Shown here: one piece after another, positions 11,167-23,442 of the stretch
How positions within the stretch are numbered: the first letter of the stretch is position 1
How the letters are laid out: every line of letters begins with the position of its first letter
NCBI GenBank assembly: GCA_963931925.1
Contig: OZ007569.1
Span: forward strand, 47,894,601-47,958,600
Length of the DNA: 64,000 nucleotides
Direction of reading: 5' to 3'
Origin: Onchidella celtica
Lineage: Eukaryota > Mollusca > Gastropoda > Systellommatophora > Onchidiidae
Made by a program: the position numbers and the translations under genes
Notes under the pieces: model-generated
What the model was told of the DNA's origin: nothing
Databases searched by the model: none
What the model saw: only the letters and a program-made list of their open reading frames with translations

Positions 11167-11865
11167 AGCTTCAGGAAACATGAAATTGAAATATGACAAA
11201 TAGGGAAAGGACATTTCTAATAATAAAAGAAAAGATAAAACTATGTGTTTTGATGATGGCTATTTTCCTAATTTTCATGGCCCGATAATTTTTTTTTTTT
11301 TTTTTTTAGTTTCCTTAGTTTTACGTGACGTCATGAAAGCAGGAAGCGCCGGGAGAGAGCGAGTTAAAAGGCTGTAAATCAATGAGTCCATTTTCCAGGC
11401 CACAACTCAAAAAAAAAACCCACTGTTTTCGACAGGCCATTGTGGCCGGTTTGCGTTCCAAAGACGTTGGCTGGACAGAATTCGGTCAAGTGTTTGAAGT
11501 AATGTATTGTCTTTAAATAAGGATAGTAGAAAGCTGACACCTTTTTCCTCCCTGTTGTTGTTGTTTGTTGCTGATGATGTTGTTGTTATTGTTATGACGG
11601 CGTCTGTCTCAGTTGAGCCTGGTACTCTGTTGTTGGAGACAGACAATAGTGTTTTTGTAAAAATGTCGTTAGTGTTTTGGTTTTTTTCAGTATTTTTGTT
11701 TGGTGTTCTTCCCGATGGTGGTGGTATTGTTGTCGTCGTCGCTGATGAGAATGATGAAGATGTAGCCAGTCATGAAGAGGTAGAGAGAGATTGAGACAAT
11801 GCTATGGTTCGTCATCTCCCCGCTGTTTTATGTTTGTATTACTCTGTCTTTATCATTACTCTTGC
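11165..11865. other. No gene seen; poly-T and poly-A tracts
   Basis: Contains poly-T at 11287-11307 and poly-A at 11409-11418. The ORF at 11507-11794 is Val/Phe-rich, is driven by TTG triplets and resembles no known family. Confidence 0.45.
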
Positions 11866-11888
11866 TATTGTTGTCGTTGTCGTCGTCG

Positions 11889-11970
<82 letters not shown>
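11866..11970 (+). repeat. (TTG)n / (GTC)n triplet array
   Basis: About 27 uninterrupted TTG triplets preceded by mixed GTC/GTT triplets. All three frames stay open as poly-Cys, poly-Leu and poly-Val, so none is evidence of a gene. Confidence 0.95.
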
Positions 11971-11971
<1 letters not shown>

Positions 11972-12544
11972 AATGCTGATGATGGTACCACTGTCGTCAT
12001 CTCAATTAAGAGTGGATCTGGCGAAATCGGGTTAACGGCGAGATATTCAATTCACAAATAATCAAGACAAAATATCTCTAAGACGATTTCAAGCAGAAAC
12101 TTGGCTAATCTTCTGTTTTATAAGCAAATCTCAATTTCCATTGGAAAATGTTCCCCTTTTAGAAAGGTTTGCTCAGAAATCTGGTTTTTTACCTTAATCC
12201 CGATATCGACAGATCCACTCACAATTATTATTTAGTCTTTATCATCTTTGTTTTGTCATCGACAGTGGCTCCTGAGGATAATGATGAGAAGTAAGACGTA
12301 AAGATCACTGAAGGTGAGAACGGAGGGCCCTGAACTAGCAGTGAATGTTACAGTGAATCGCTAGATTACTATCTACAGCCGAATATTGTATGTTTTCAAC
12401 AGAAACCCAATTACATCTGTTTAAATCATTTACTTAACCAAGACAAGGTCAACATCTGTGACCCGCTACAACGTCATGGGCAAAACACGCTGAGGATAAT
12501 ATTAAACACGGGATTTGGGAGAACTGTACGGGTGTAATGTACTA
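11971..12544. other. No gene seen
   Basis: Unique-looking sequence with no structured repeat and no ORF of note. Confidence 0.4.
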
Positions 12545-12625
12545 TAAGCCCGGAACGGCACAGTCAGCTGCTGGCACACAAAATATGCACGCCACAATTT
12601 CCTACATTATTTTAGAAAATCTGGG
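12545..12625 (+). repeat. Rep-W copy 1
   Basis: AAGCCCGGAACGGCACAGTCAGC-type start, then GCTGGCA, ACAAAATATGCAC and AATTTCCTACATTATTTTAG. It is matched at 46524-46600. A second short start (AAGCCCGGTCAGACACAGTC) recurs at 12639, so the copy may be duplicated or palindromic. Confidence 0.5.
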
Positions 12626-12805
12626 GAGACCCCATCATGCTAAGCCCGGTCAGACACAGTCAGCTTCCGCCATTATTTCTTGGGTGGTAGGCTACTATGT
12701 ACATTTTGCTGGCAGCAACTGGCTGTGAAGTTCCCGGCTTAGAACAATCTCCCCTTAAGACCAATGCAAAAAGATGTTGTTACGAGTATCTACGTCCCCC
12801 AAGAT

Positions 12806-12832
12806 TTGTGTGTGTGTGTGTGTGTGTGTGTG
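12806..12832 (+). repeat. (TG)n microsatellite
   Basis: About thirteen TG dinucleotides, then a poly-T run. Confidence 0.9.
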
Positions 12833-13920
<1,088 letters not shown>

Positions 13921-14671
13921 GTTAACCTCACCACTTTCTCGCATTAAGTTCTGTCTGGCTTAAATCAAATTACCCCGATTTTTCTTTGTCGTCATCTTTA
14001 TTTAGCCGTCCTCTAGCTGTGTAAAAACAAAAACACATCAAACTGCATGTCCACATTTCAGTTCTAGTAATATCTTCTCTCCTCTCTGAATTAACTTTTA
14101 ATTCGGGCAGTTTTCCTGGTCAAGGGCATTGCGGAGAAGGGCAGGGCAAATTGAATTGAGCTTTCAGCGCCAATATAAACGCTTCCCGTCTCTTCAGCGA
14201 ATTTCCGTTTCCTCCATTTAGATTGATTTAGAATCTCGGCCACGCTATTGTTGATTGTGTTGAGGTGTTTTTCCGGCCTCACCAAAGGTGTTTGACTTTA
14301 ACAATTCGTTCACGGTCCTCAGATCTATGACTGATACCGGTAAATGGGTTAAACAAGGTTAAACATGAATGTACATTTGTACTGGTGAGGGTAGTGCCTG
14401 GTGAAAATAGAATAAATTCGGCAAAAGACAGTAATATAAAGATGATCTATTATATAAAAATATTCAGCAAAAACCCCGTTGAATACCAAACATAAATAAA
14501 GTACTCAAATAGACGGTGGAAGGCACAAAGTGGCCCTTATTGTGCCCAATCACTGTAAAACCTACACAATAACTTAAACTCAACCCAGGTTGTTACCAAC
14601 AGACAAGGAAACTACTGAACGGGCTTTTTTTTTTTTTTAATTTAGTTTGAAGAAGTGAAATACGGCTGGGG
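13921..14671. other. No gene seen
   Basis: Ordinary A+T-rich sequence between the GATA array and MITE-B, with a poly-T run at 14625-14638. Confidence 0.4.
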
Positions 14672-14679
14672 ACCAACAC

Positions 14680-15083
14680 CACAGACTAATAAAATACCCA
14701 GACTGGATGAGCCCATTGTGTGACGTCACAAAACAGCGAAAGGTCATGAACCATCCGCCACATTAGGTTTACGGTTGCGACCGACGCTTCAACATAACTG
14801 CAATGCAGCGGTCGCTAAAAGTCCATACGGTCATCATTTACAACAATAAAAAAAAAAGGCAGCTGTAGACAATAAAATGAAAGGATAGCCAAGTTAATGC
14901 ATTATTAATACATGTACAACCAATCTTGACAAATAAAAAGAAATTTCTACTGCAGATAGAACTAGAATCGGAATTTCCCGAGCGGCGGCCACGTTGGTTA
15001 TACGGCCGCATCTCATTAACTACCGTAAAAAACGACACAGCCCGAAGATTGTGTTTCCAGTCTGGTTGATTTATTAGTCTGTG
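14680..15083. mobile_element. MITE-B copy 1 (hAT type)
   Basis: 404 bp. The termini are CACAGACTAATAAAATACCC at left and, on the other strand at right, CACAGACTAATAAATCAACC. The inverted repeat extends about 28 bp to CAGACTGGA. It is flanked by a perfect 8-bp direct repeat ACCAACAC (14672-14679 and 15084-15091), the hAT target duplication. It has no transposase. It is a sister of the copy at 45960-46323, sharing the TGTGACGTCACAAAACAGCG block and the AAATTTCTACTGCAGATAGA block. Confidence 0.88.
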
Positions 15084-15108
15084 ACCAACACCAAGTAGAC
15101 CGTAATAG

Positions 15109-15484
15109 CAAAGATACTAGAAACAATCAGCGACGAATGCGTGGTACTGATGAACAAAGCAGTAATTTACAAAACCAAATGGTAAAATATTGAATTTTGT
15201 TCACTGTTCAGATATACCTGTTGGCCTTGATTGACGTCACTTATTTTGTCATTTCAACTTCAATCGCTGTGGGAAAACTCTGGCTATTTTTTTAGGGTCT
15301 TTTTTTTTTTGTTTGAAGTCGCAGTAGCACTGTAATAAATCAGGATCATTAATGTATCATTATATCACGCATTCTTTTCATTCTGTGGGCCAAGGGCCCT
15401 GCCCCCTATCAGCACGAAAACTGTGTACACGAATTTTTTAGAGGTGCGAAGACATAACAGGGGTGGCTCATCTTATCATCTTTG
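15109..15484 (+). mobile_element. MITE-A copy 1
   Basis: Starts CAAAGATACTAGAAAC and ends with a decayed TCTTATC…ATCTTTG. The interior TTGGCCTTGATTGACGTCAC, the poly-T tract, TCGCAGTAGCACTGT and GTGTACACGA correspond to the two copies at 30.5-31.4 kb. It begins only 18 bp after the MITE-B target duplication. No clear target duplication is seen. Confidence 0.75.
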
Positions 15485-15886
15485 ATGTACATACATACAA
15501 TCAGGCGTGTCCGAGGAATAATCCGTGGAATGTTCAGATAATTGAATTTGCTAACTGGCGAGAAAGTTTAGGCGGCATGTTAAGAACGGGGCACCATGTG
15601 CGCGTCCACTGAAGAAAATTCTCGGTGCGCACTAAATCTGGCCATGAAGATGTGGAAGAGCCGTTTTTGAATTCTACTCTGCTAAATGGCCAAACTCCAT
15701 TTTTCACACTCTGAAACTATGCAACCGCCATACATATGAACGTTGTTCATTCAAGTATAGTAATTAAAAATTACGATTGGGCACTCATATGCCCCAGTGA
15801 ATAAAAGAGTCGTCTACTAATTCCACTTCCCTTGGAAACGGGGATAATATTGCAAGCCCCAGGGTTGCCGGTCTCTGGGTTTGTCC

Positions 15887-16087
15887 AAGATCTTGGGATT
15901 TTTGGGGGTTACCTTGGCATTTTTTTTAAAAAGATCTTGGGATTTTTGGGGGTTACCTTGGCATTTTTTTAAAAAAGATCTTGGGATTTTGGGGGGTTAC
16001 TTTGGCATGTTTTTTTAAAAGATCTTGGGATTTTTGGGGTTTACCTTGGCATTTTTTTAAAAAAAGATCTTGGGATTTTTGGGGACT
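15887..16087 (+). repeat. 44-bp tandem repeat, about 4.6 copies
   Basis: GATCTTGGGATTTTTGGGGG then TTACCTTGGCATTTTTTTAA. Starts at 15889, 15933, 15977, 16021 and 16066 give a period of 44-45 bp. Copies differ only in homopolymer lengths, so the array is young. Confidence 0.93.
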
Positions 16088-16125
16088 GTGTATTTGTTAT
16101 TATTTCTTTGTTTAAAAAGTTACGA

Positions 16126-16280
16126 AATTGCCTGTCCCCTTACGATGCCCATTGCGACTTTAAAGATGAAAAATTCCCTAACGGACTAAGGGGCAGTTTC
16201 CGTTTGCTTGTGTATGAGGATTTCTGCATCATCCAAGGGCTATTCACTGACATTGTTTAGTTTGAATTCAATGTTTCCCG
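16126..16280 (+). repeat. Rep-E copy 1
   Basis: About 155 bp that recur in inverted orientation at 19621-19776. Shared blocks include CCATTGCGACTTTAAAGATG, GGGGCAGTTT, TGTGTATGAGGATTTCTGCA and GACATTGTTTAGTTTGAATT. It abuts the 44-bp array. Confidence 0.8.
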
Positions 16281-17086
16281 AAATTGTAAATTTTAAATGT
16301 ATTTTTCTGTATTGAAAAAAAGTTCTTGGGATTTGTTCCTCATGTTGAGATTTTTTAAACGCCCCCACCCCCCCCCCCTCTTTCCGACAACGATGGTTAC
16401 AACCTTGTACAGGACCTTCCAATCTTTCAATGAAATTTAAAAACCAACTCCACCGAAACGGAATAAACTAATTATTAAAATGTGTCTTTCCTCCCAGCCT
16501 ATACTACAAAGTTTTAAAAGTTTACATTAGAGAGAATTAATATGTATCGTACTGATGGTTTGGGAGATGACCGGGTCGAAAACGGTAGACTCGACAAGAG
16601 ACTAAAATATAGAAATGTGCACACGAAGAAGTGTTTCATTTTCATAAGCACATCTGGTTTTCTTAATTGGTTTTTATTAAATCATACGAAGTGGCATCAT
16701 AAAATTATAATACCCTCTCATCTCTGTGCCTTTTGGAGCATTGCTGGAACCGTCCACAGAGTTGCAGTTCGCCAGGCAATCACAAATACTAAATAGATTG
16801 ATCAATACTAACATTTCTTTGTTTCCATATTGCAACCTAGTTCCTACAAATAAATGCCAAGGACGAATAGAATGGTAATGGTAATATAGTAGGTCTGATC
16901 GGTGCAAATCAGATTTACTGCCCTAGTTACATTGTTTGTCACCATTAATTGCCTTTAGACAGTTTCCACTTAATTTGTTCTCATAACAATTGGCAAGCTT
17001 AAAATGGGTCATCTACTAGAATCCGAGGGGTTTGAAATGCCACGCAATTTACTGCCTAATCCATAAGCTGATCAGGGTTTTACCAT
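16281..17086. other. No gene seen
   Basis: ORFs at 16542-16907 overlap on both strands and lack family features. A C-run lies at about 16362-16378. Confidence 0.4.
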
Positions 17087-17275
17087 TACATATCCCGACC
17101 TTAGTTCTTGTGTGTTCCGACTCCATTTTTGCACAACTGAACAAATCGACATTAAAGGATTGCGGCCTTAGTTATTATGATACAGAGATAGCATAAACAG
17201 GAACTGTGAAACATCTTGAGAACTGCCAAAACGCATTGGTGTCAAAGTGTGCATTTGTTATACCTCTTCCTCTTA
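17087..17275 (-). repeat. Rep-X copy (inverted)
   Basis: Reverse complement of the Rep-X copies at 33.1 and 52.9 kb. Common blocks on the plus strand are CTCCATTTTTGCACAACTGA, GCGGCCTTAGTTATTATGAT and GGAACTGTGAAACA. Confidence 0.6.
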
Positions 17276-18119
17276 CTGAAATATCTCCAGGTTTTGTTGT
17301 TGTTTTTTTAGAAAATGGAGATAGAACAAACACGGACTATGGTCACAATATAAAATAAACGTAGTTATTATTTCCGAAAAAAAATGGTAATCTTGAATCG
17401 GTGTCACCTGAGTTTTGATCATATCTTCAGCTATTCTTTAAAAATCAAACAATTCATTTGAAAGCTTGTTTTTTTTTTTAATCCTTAATTCTGGGTAGAA
17501 AATTAATCACTTATCAATATCCAGTGTTCAACTTCCAATCTACAATACAAATAATTGCATCCCGACACGAGCTGTTTGTGCCAGATGAGATCAGTGGTTC
17601 CCAATGTAAGTGACCTGTATAGCGGCATATGGACTCTCTTCTCCAAAACGCCGTAGGTAAGAATGTAGGTCAAAAGAATGTCAAATTAGGACCGTTTAAA
17701 AGTTAATTATCATGCATTCATTAATTAGCTTTTAATTTTGTGACGTCGGTGTCATGACGTTATAGAGGTGTCTGTAAACGATAGAAACGTTTGCAAACAA
17801 TCTGAGTGCACAGACCTAATTCTTGGCTTGGATACTTTAGATGATGTTCATAGAGTTAGAAATAAAAACATTTTCTTCATAAAATTATATCTTAAAAAAT
17901 GACGTGTACGACACCGAATGGTGAACAGAGAGGTTGTTTACAATAACCAGCAAAAGTCAATATAGGTAAGCAGAAGCTCGGGGGGAGGCAGAGCACTAAG
18001 ATAACAGTTTAAGAGAAAATAAGTATTAGGCGGACCAAGGTTGTAGAGCCTAGTTAGTGCTCAGAAAAGCAAAGCGGGGGTGAAAGAAGGAAGAAAGAGA
18101 AATGATCAAGATGGGACTA
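17276..18119. other. No gene seen
   Basis: A+T-rich. Poly-T lies at 17469-17480, with a purine-rich patch near 18060-18110. No coding signal. Confidence 0.4.
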
Positions 18120-18145
18120 GAACCCGCGACCTCAAAGTGTACCGT
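18120..18145 (-). repeat. Possible SINE B-box remnant
   Basis: On the minus strand GAGGTCGCGGGTTCTAGTCC resembles the T-arm/B box of a tRNA-derived SINE. No A box or full cloverleaf is found, so it may be a chance match. Confidence 0.3.
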
Positions 18146-18159
18146 TAACAGGTAGTTTT

Positions 18160-18304
18160 CGTAAATGCGAACATGCATGTTTTGGATAAAAGCACTGCAT
18201 GCTTAAAGAGAAGTCTCATTTTGAACACGGTTTAACCAAAGAATTGTTTGTGATTTTTTAACACAAACAAGCAGTCACGGTTTTGCACTAAACAACTTTG
18301 AAAC
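18160..18304 (+). repeat. Rep-T copy 1
   Basis: CGTAAATGCGAACATGCATG, TTTGGATAAA, TTAAAGAGAAGT, CCAAAGAATTGTTTGT and ACAAACAAGCA are shared with 25261-25393 in the same orientation. Confidence 0.65.
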
Positions 18305-18789
18305 TCTTTGTATAGTTACTTAATGCTATATTGAACTTCCTCAGATTTTTATGAATAAGAAAAAAAAAATTCCGTTGTCCATGGTTTTGATGCGTTTTCC
18401 AATGTATTACGGGCCGAAACTACAAGTGTAGAGGACGTGCATAATTTTAAAATACGTATCCTGCTATTTCATAGTGGGGCATTTCCATGAGACACGTATA
18501 AAAATGCGCTATGAAATGAAAAGTATGCACGAGAACTGCAGAACCCATGAATGAAAGAAAGTTCCTTCGCGGAAAGCGGCCTTAGGCAATAATACCGTCC
18601 TACAATGCGCAATATAGCCCCTCTCAAATTCTTAATAGGTTACCTCAGATATTCGAAATGGTGTATCGGAACATGCAGTATGTGAGATAGACATTCACGG
18701 AGTTCTCAGAACTTATGAAATATCACTTTATGCAAGCTTCAGTCGAATAACCAAATACTTGAAGACCTTCCTTCTGTAGTCACTTTTCT

Positions 18790-19215
18790 CCCCTTTCACC
18801 TTTTTTCCTTGCCCATCTTCCTCCCTTGGTCACCTTTTCTCCCTTGGTCTTCTTTCTTCCTTGGTCACCTTTCTTCCTTAGTCACCTTTCTTCCTTGGTC
18901 ACCTTTCTTCCTTGGTCATCTTCCTCCCTTGGTCACCTTCCTCCCTTGGTCACCGTCCTCCCTTGGTCACCTTCCTACCTTGGTCTTCTTTCTTCCTTGG
19001 TCACCTTTCTTCCTTGGTCAGCTTTCTTCCTTGGTCACATTCCTTTCTTGGTCACCTTCCTCCCCTGGTCACCTTTCTCCCTTGCTCCCCTTTCTCCTTT
19101 GGTCACTTTTCTTCCTTGATTACTTTTCTCTCTTGGTCACCTTTCTTCCTTGGTCACCTTTCTTCCTTGGTCACCTTTCTTCCTTGGTCGCCCTTTCCCC
19201 TTCGTCACTTTTCTT
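18790..19215 (+). repeat. 17-bp minisatellite, about 24 copies
   Basis: The unit CACCTTTCTTCCTTGGT has a measured period of 17 bp (18911, 18928, 18945). Since 17 is not a multiple of 3, each frame reads the same 17-residue phrase at different offsets. Three overlapping Pro/Trp/Leu-rich ORFs result. The sequence is almost pure pyrimidine apart from GG. Confidence 0.93.
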
Positions 19216-19620
19216 TCGTGGTTAGCAAAGATTTCAGTCTCAACGTTAAAAGAGAGGGAAACGGTTAAATATCTCTCGGAGACGTATCGTGCAGTGAAAG
19301 AACGATACACACATAATTATATTGCTACCTCCATGTTATTCACACTCCGAAATATTATCTTTGACCAGGTCAACGACAAGCATGCCCGTTTATTATCTCT
19401 TGCAACTTCCTTGTCTCTGAAATGCCACCGGATTAAGACATGCACTCTAGTTGGCCCTCTTTTCAAGGTCATGGACACCCCGTGACATCTTCAGATGATT
19501 ATGTTTAATTTTGCCTTTTGTAAATTGCCACGATTCGAGGGACGCCAAGATTAGACTTCATTTTTCTTCCTGAGGCATTTTATATGTCAGGAAGTGAGAA
19601 AGAATCCATCCGGCTAAAAA
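19216..19620. other. No gene seen
   Basis: The ORFs running out of the minisatellite continue into this stretch and then stop. No splice or domain evidence is visible. Confidence 0.4.
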
Positions 19621-19776
19621 CATTGAAACATTGAATTCAAACTAAACAATGTCAGTGGATAGCCCTTGGATGATGCAGAAATCCTCATACACAAGCAAAC
19701 GCAAACTGCCCCTTAGCCCATTAGGGAATTTTTCATCTTTAAAAAAGTCGCAGTGGGAATCGTGAGTGGACAGGCC
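19621..19776 (-). repeat. Rep-E copy 2 (inverted)
   Basis: Inverted partner of 16126-16280, 3.3 kb away. The identity is high enough that the two could pair. Confidence 0.8.
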
Positions 19777-19909
19777 ATCAAATTCGTCCCACAATATCCC
19801 AGATATTGGAAAACAGACAAAAATTTAAAATTAACTTCAAACAAACAATTCTCGAAATATCATAAAAACCACAGAAAAACTGTGGGGTCGCAGCAGGGTT
19901 AGAGGCAAA

Positions 19910-20060
19910 GTCAAAATTGGGCAAAAAGAAAAGGTTGTATGTTGCGAAACCCTGCGTGAGAAATAAAACCCAAACAATACAAAGCAAACTAAAGAGAAGA
20001 CAGAAAATACACAAAATTTTCGGCTTTCGCCTTTGTCAAGTGAAAGAAAAATCGAACAAT
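19910..20060 (+). repeat. Rep-F half copy
   Basis: GTCAAAATTGGGCAAAAAGA, then TTGTATGTTGCGAAACCCTG, is the F family terminus seen at 30019, 49461 and (inverted) 28690. Only one arm is present. Confidence 0.65.
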
Positions 20061-20189
20061 AAAAGACTTCAACAGGAATCGCACAGAAACGAAGCGAACA
20101 CACAATGATGTACATCATGACTGAGGCCTGGTGCGCATAGGCCGATTCTGATGTCCACTGGTTAGATGGCGACGTCGCGACACTGAGTT

Positions 20190-20345
20190 TCAATAGAAAG
20201 TATATAATTTATAGAGAGATCTCACTTCCACCACATCACGAAACTAGGTCGCTACGGTAAACAAGAATTGAAAGAGACCAACTCCGCCAAAGATAATGTG
20301 CATATCTGTTTACTGTGGTTTGTTCATATTTTTGGGCTGATTGAG
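20190..20345 (+). repeat. MITE-C half copy
   Basis: Matches the reverse complement of the right half of the intact MITE-C (56658-56991). Shared blocks are TATAGAGAG, GAAACTAGGTCGCT, GGTAAACAAGAA, TTGAAAGAGACC and TTTACTGTGGTTTGTTCATA. The left arm is missing. Confidence 0.75.
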
Positions 20346-20401
20346 GGCCGATCAAATCCTCTAGTGCGCTTACGTCTCCGTGTTCTCATGTAGACCTACA
20401 G

Positions 20402-20698
20402 CAGGGGTGGCCAAACTTGCTTAATATAAGAGCCATATACGATCAACTTCAGATGTTTGAGAGCTACAACACGTGAACAAAATTAACACACGTTTTTTTT
20501 TATTGCAAACATATTTTGCTATAAAAATTTAATACAAAAATCAAGAAATACATGTATCTAACAATATTTACTCACGTATGCAATTTTTTAAACGGTTGAT
20601 TTGTGTTAGTTTCAGCTATCACAAAGTAAACATATATTATGCCAAATATTCTCAAAAGAGTCGGATGTGGCTCACGAGCTGCGGTTTGGCCACCCTTG
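20402..20698. mobile_element. hAT MITE (CAGGGGTGGCCAAAC type)
   Basis: 297 bp. The left end is CAGGGGTGGCCAAACTTGCT and the right end on the other strand is CAAGGGTGGCCAAACCGCAG. CAGGGGTGGCC is a classic hAT terminus. The flanks ACCTACAG (20394-20401) and ACCCATAG (20699-20706) agree at 6 of 8 positions, an aged 8-bp target duplication. The interior is A+T-rich and non-coding. Confidence 0.85.
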
Positions 20699-20706
20699 AC
20701 CCATAG

Positions 20707-21835
20707 CATTTCGCACAGGATTGAGGCTGATCTGAAGCAATTTAGCCACCCTGTCCGAATTTTGTGATTGCACGAGAAGAACAGACTCTGGAAAATGTGG
20801 TAACTAAATATAGATAAATACATTTTAGTAATTTTACAAATATATATTAATTAAATAGGTTTTGCAGTCATTTAACTCTGGCAAACGTTTCTTTTTTCTT
20901 TTTTTTAAAATCTGACCGAACGCAGTTGTTGTTGTTATTGTTATTTTCAGTACTTCTGTTTGATTGTACAGAAATAACATTTCTACTGATGATGTCTCAA
21001 ATAGTTTAATCTCATCATTATTATGTTTATTATGTTTTTTGCTTCTTTGTTGTTATTGTTAGTTTTAGTTTGTTTTTTTACTTACTCTTTGCTGGTTTTC
21101 ATATGGACGGGTGAAAAATGGAATGTCGGCCAGCTCAGACTTTTTTTTTGTATTCCATTGGGGGGGGGGGGGGTAATCATGTCCTGAACTCGCCAAACGA
21201 AATTCCATAAAGGGTGTCATCAACAGGAAATGTCCAATCCCTGAGTCAGAACATACAACATCCTGCCAGATTTCAGAATTTACAGAAACAGCCAGCTACC
21301 ATCTGCTGCATGAACTGCCGGAAACGCAACTGTATAGTAAACGAACGTAAACAAGGATGCCAAACAATACGACTGTTATCGCTTGAATTTAACAGCAATA
21401 CACAGGAAATGGATCTGTGATACACAATGACATGAACTAAATCGCATCTGTGTCCATGGCAAGTCTGCACGGTGCAGCAGAGGTGCAATATTCATTCCGT
21501 CTCAAATACTGAAAATTGAAAATGCTGTCACATGTCTCTTTCCACGCTATGCGCACCTTCTCAGCATTTTCCGTCTTCCAAATTTTCAATGCCTGCTAAG
21601 CAAAACAAAAATGAGAAATTATATAAAAATTGTGTTTTTCCAGTGATCTATGATTTTTTTTAAATGGCGGTGTTCCTTTGCACGGCCACTGACTGTGTCA
21701 TGGAGGTGTGTTATTAATAGCTCTATGGACTGTGTACAGTATGGCGGCGTTTTTATTGCCAGTCACTATACGTGTACCACTGATAGGCACGGGAGACTGT
21801 ATTCGACACACCTTCAACTGAGTACGATTCCTCTG
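20707..21835. other. No gene seen; poly-G run
   Basis: Contains a G-run at about 21160-21173 and poly-T runs. The ORF at 21214-21420 (68 codons, Cys/Asn-rich) resembles no family I know. Confidence 0.4.
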
Positions 21836-21838
21836 TAA

Positions 21839-22381
21839 TGGCCCTATTGCACGTTCAGATGGACCGGACCAGGTTAGCCTTCGGCTGTGCTTACGACTAA
21901 TCGTAGGTTAATTACACGTTACGATGGGCCAAACGATGGACCCGATGGAAACAAGGGATGCTACTGTGATACACAACACACAAGCCCGCCACTTCTGAAA
22001 AATGCAATGGCTATAAAGACAGTTTTTTAAAATTATTTTTATCAAGCAATAAAACGAAGCACTCTCGACCAATTTTACTAATTTTGACACGCTCATTCCC
22101 AACTTGTTATCAAATTCATGCTAGCATGTAGTTTTCAACAAGTTTTTAAAAACGACATGCCATCCCCGGGGAGGAAAAACTTCAAAGGCAAGCGGCGGCA
22201 CCAACCATTCACTCACACCGTACGACAAAACATCAGGAGACGCCAGAAATTGATGCGCGAGAGATCGACCGGCAGGCATACCATACGATTTCAGCTATTT
22301 TCCTTATTACACGATACTATTAGTCTTAGGCACAGACGAGGGCCAAATTTCGTCCGGTCCATCTGAACGTGTAATAAGGCC
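21839..22381. mobile_element. Element K, PIF/Harbinger-like MITE
   Basis: 543 bp. The left arm GGCCCTATTGCACGTTCAGA and the right arm (other strand) GGCCTTATTACACGTTCAGA, both continuing TGGACCGGAC, give inverted repeats of about 31 bp. The flank is TAA on both sides (21836-21838 and 22382-22384), as expected of PIF/Harbinger. An internal ORF of 82 Arg-rich codons (22118-22366) has no recognised domain and runs into the right arm. I call it non-coding. Confidence 0.72.
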
Positions 22382-22401
22382 TAAGTAAAAACCAAAGAGT
22401 A

Positions 22402-22588
22402 AAGCTGTGTTGCCATGTTAATGGAAACAGAAACGGAAACGTCAAAACCCCTTCAAGCAGTGAAATAGAAAGAATGTTATCAAGTGTACCGACACGCATT
22501 TTCCTTACATATGCGTGGAAACACTTTTTCTTTTTTTTACGTGATGGATTTTTCAAGTTTCGGTTCCGTAGCATGAAAACACAACTTC
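22402..22588. mobile_element. Foldback MITE-J copy 1
   Basis: AAGCTGTGTTGCCATG and its inverse CATGAAAACACAACTT bound a sequence whose two halves are near complements (GGAAACAGAAACGGAAACG…against…TTTCGGTTCCGT). It matches 50348-50528 and 53497-53674. It starts only 20 bp after element K. Confidence 0.75.
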
Positions 22589-23147
22589 ATTAAAAAAATA
22601 TGGGCGTATCTGGTTAGATAAAATCTATGTGGGTCTGAGTCGGAGGAGAGGAGCCGGTAGCATTTATATCCATGACAACGCTGGGTATCTCAGCTAATAA
22701 GTAAATAGAAAATAAAAATAAAATGAAACACTGTGTACCTGCTTTTTTTGGCCTCCCCTGAACTATTCTCGTTTCAATCCGGAATAATATCATGTTACAA
22801 CTATTTGTTTTTCATTACAATTGTTCCAAATTATCCTCATTTTGGACATTTTTATACACTGGATCCATTTTTACATCAGTTATTTAAGGTTAAATTAATG
22901 TGGTATCGCTGCACAGATCCCGTACCAAAGCCTTTGTTCTTATTTAATTTTACCACTTGAAGAATGTTTTACATGAAACATGGATCCACTCTACGTCTGG
23001 CAGACATTGCCAGTCCTATGTCAGCCAGGTTCCGTTTTCAAACTGTATCGAAGAGTAAATCTTGGGCAAATTGCTGACACACTGAATAATGATTTCCGAA
23101 ATGTATACCATTCATCGTTGCACTTGTCCTTGATATTATAAATAAAC

Positions 23148-23320
23148 TGATGCTCGAAATAATATAAATACTTTAAAGAAAACAAACTCTTGGTGTTTTT
23201 TTTTTATTTAGCCTTCAGGCTTACAATAAATTTGAACTTGAACTTTCTTTTAAGGCACAAAAATGTCAGTGAACTGCATTTAGAAACTCCAAGTTCCTGA
23301 TAAGCTGGTGCTGCATGCAA
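23148..23320 (+). repeat. Direct repeat AA, copy 1
   Basis: TTTAAGGCACAAAAATGTC, then GAAACTCCAAGTTCCTGATA and AGCTGGTGCT, recur at 24150-24285 in the same orientation. The two copies bracket the GGTT array and MITE-D. Confidence 0.6.
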
Positions 23321-23442
23321 AACGTGACTCTGTCACATAAACTACACCATTTATTAATATGTTCGAAATCATTTGCGTCCTGAAACAAAACGTAGACACC
23401 CAAATCAGCCATTGATTTCTGGTATTGTATTCATTGTGCTGC

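Noticed and set aside
11791..12061. Poly-Cys, poly-Leu and poly-Val ORFs
   Set aside because: Three frames of one (TTG)n array. None extends into a recognisable domain.
18809..19485. Four overlapping Pro/Trp/Leu ORFs
   Set aside because: The 17-bp minisatellite has no stop in any frame. Simultaneous opening of all frames argues against coding.
22118..22366. 82-codon Arg-rich ORF as a DNA-binding protein of element K
   Set aside because: It overlaps the terminal inverted repeat and shows no helix-turn-helix or Myb pattern. Basic composition alone is not enough.
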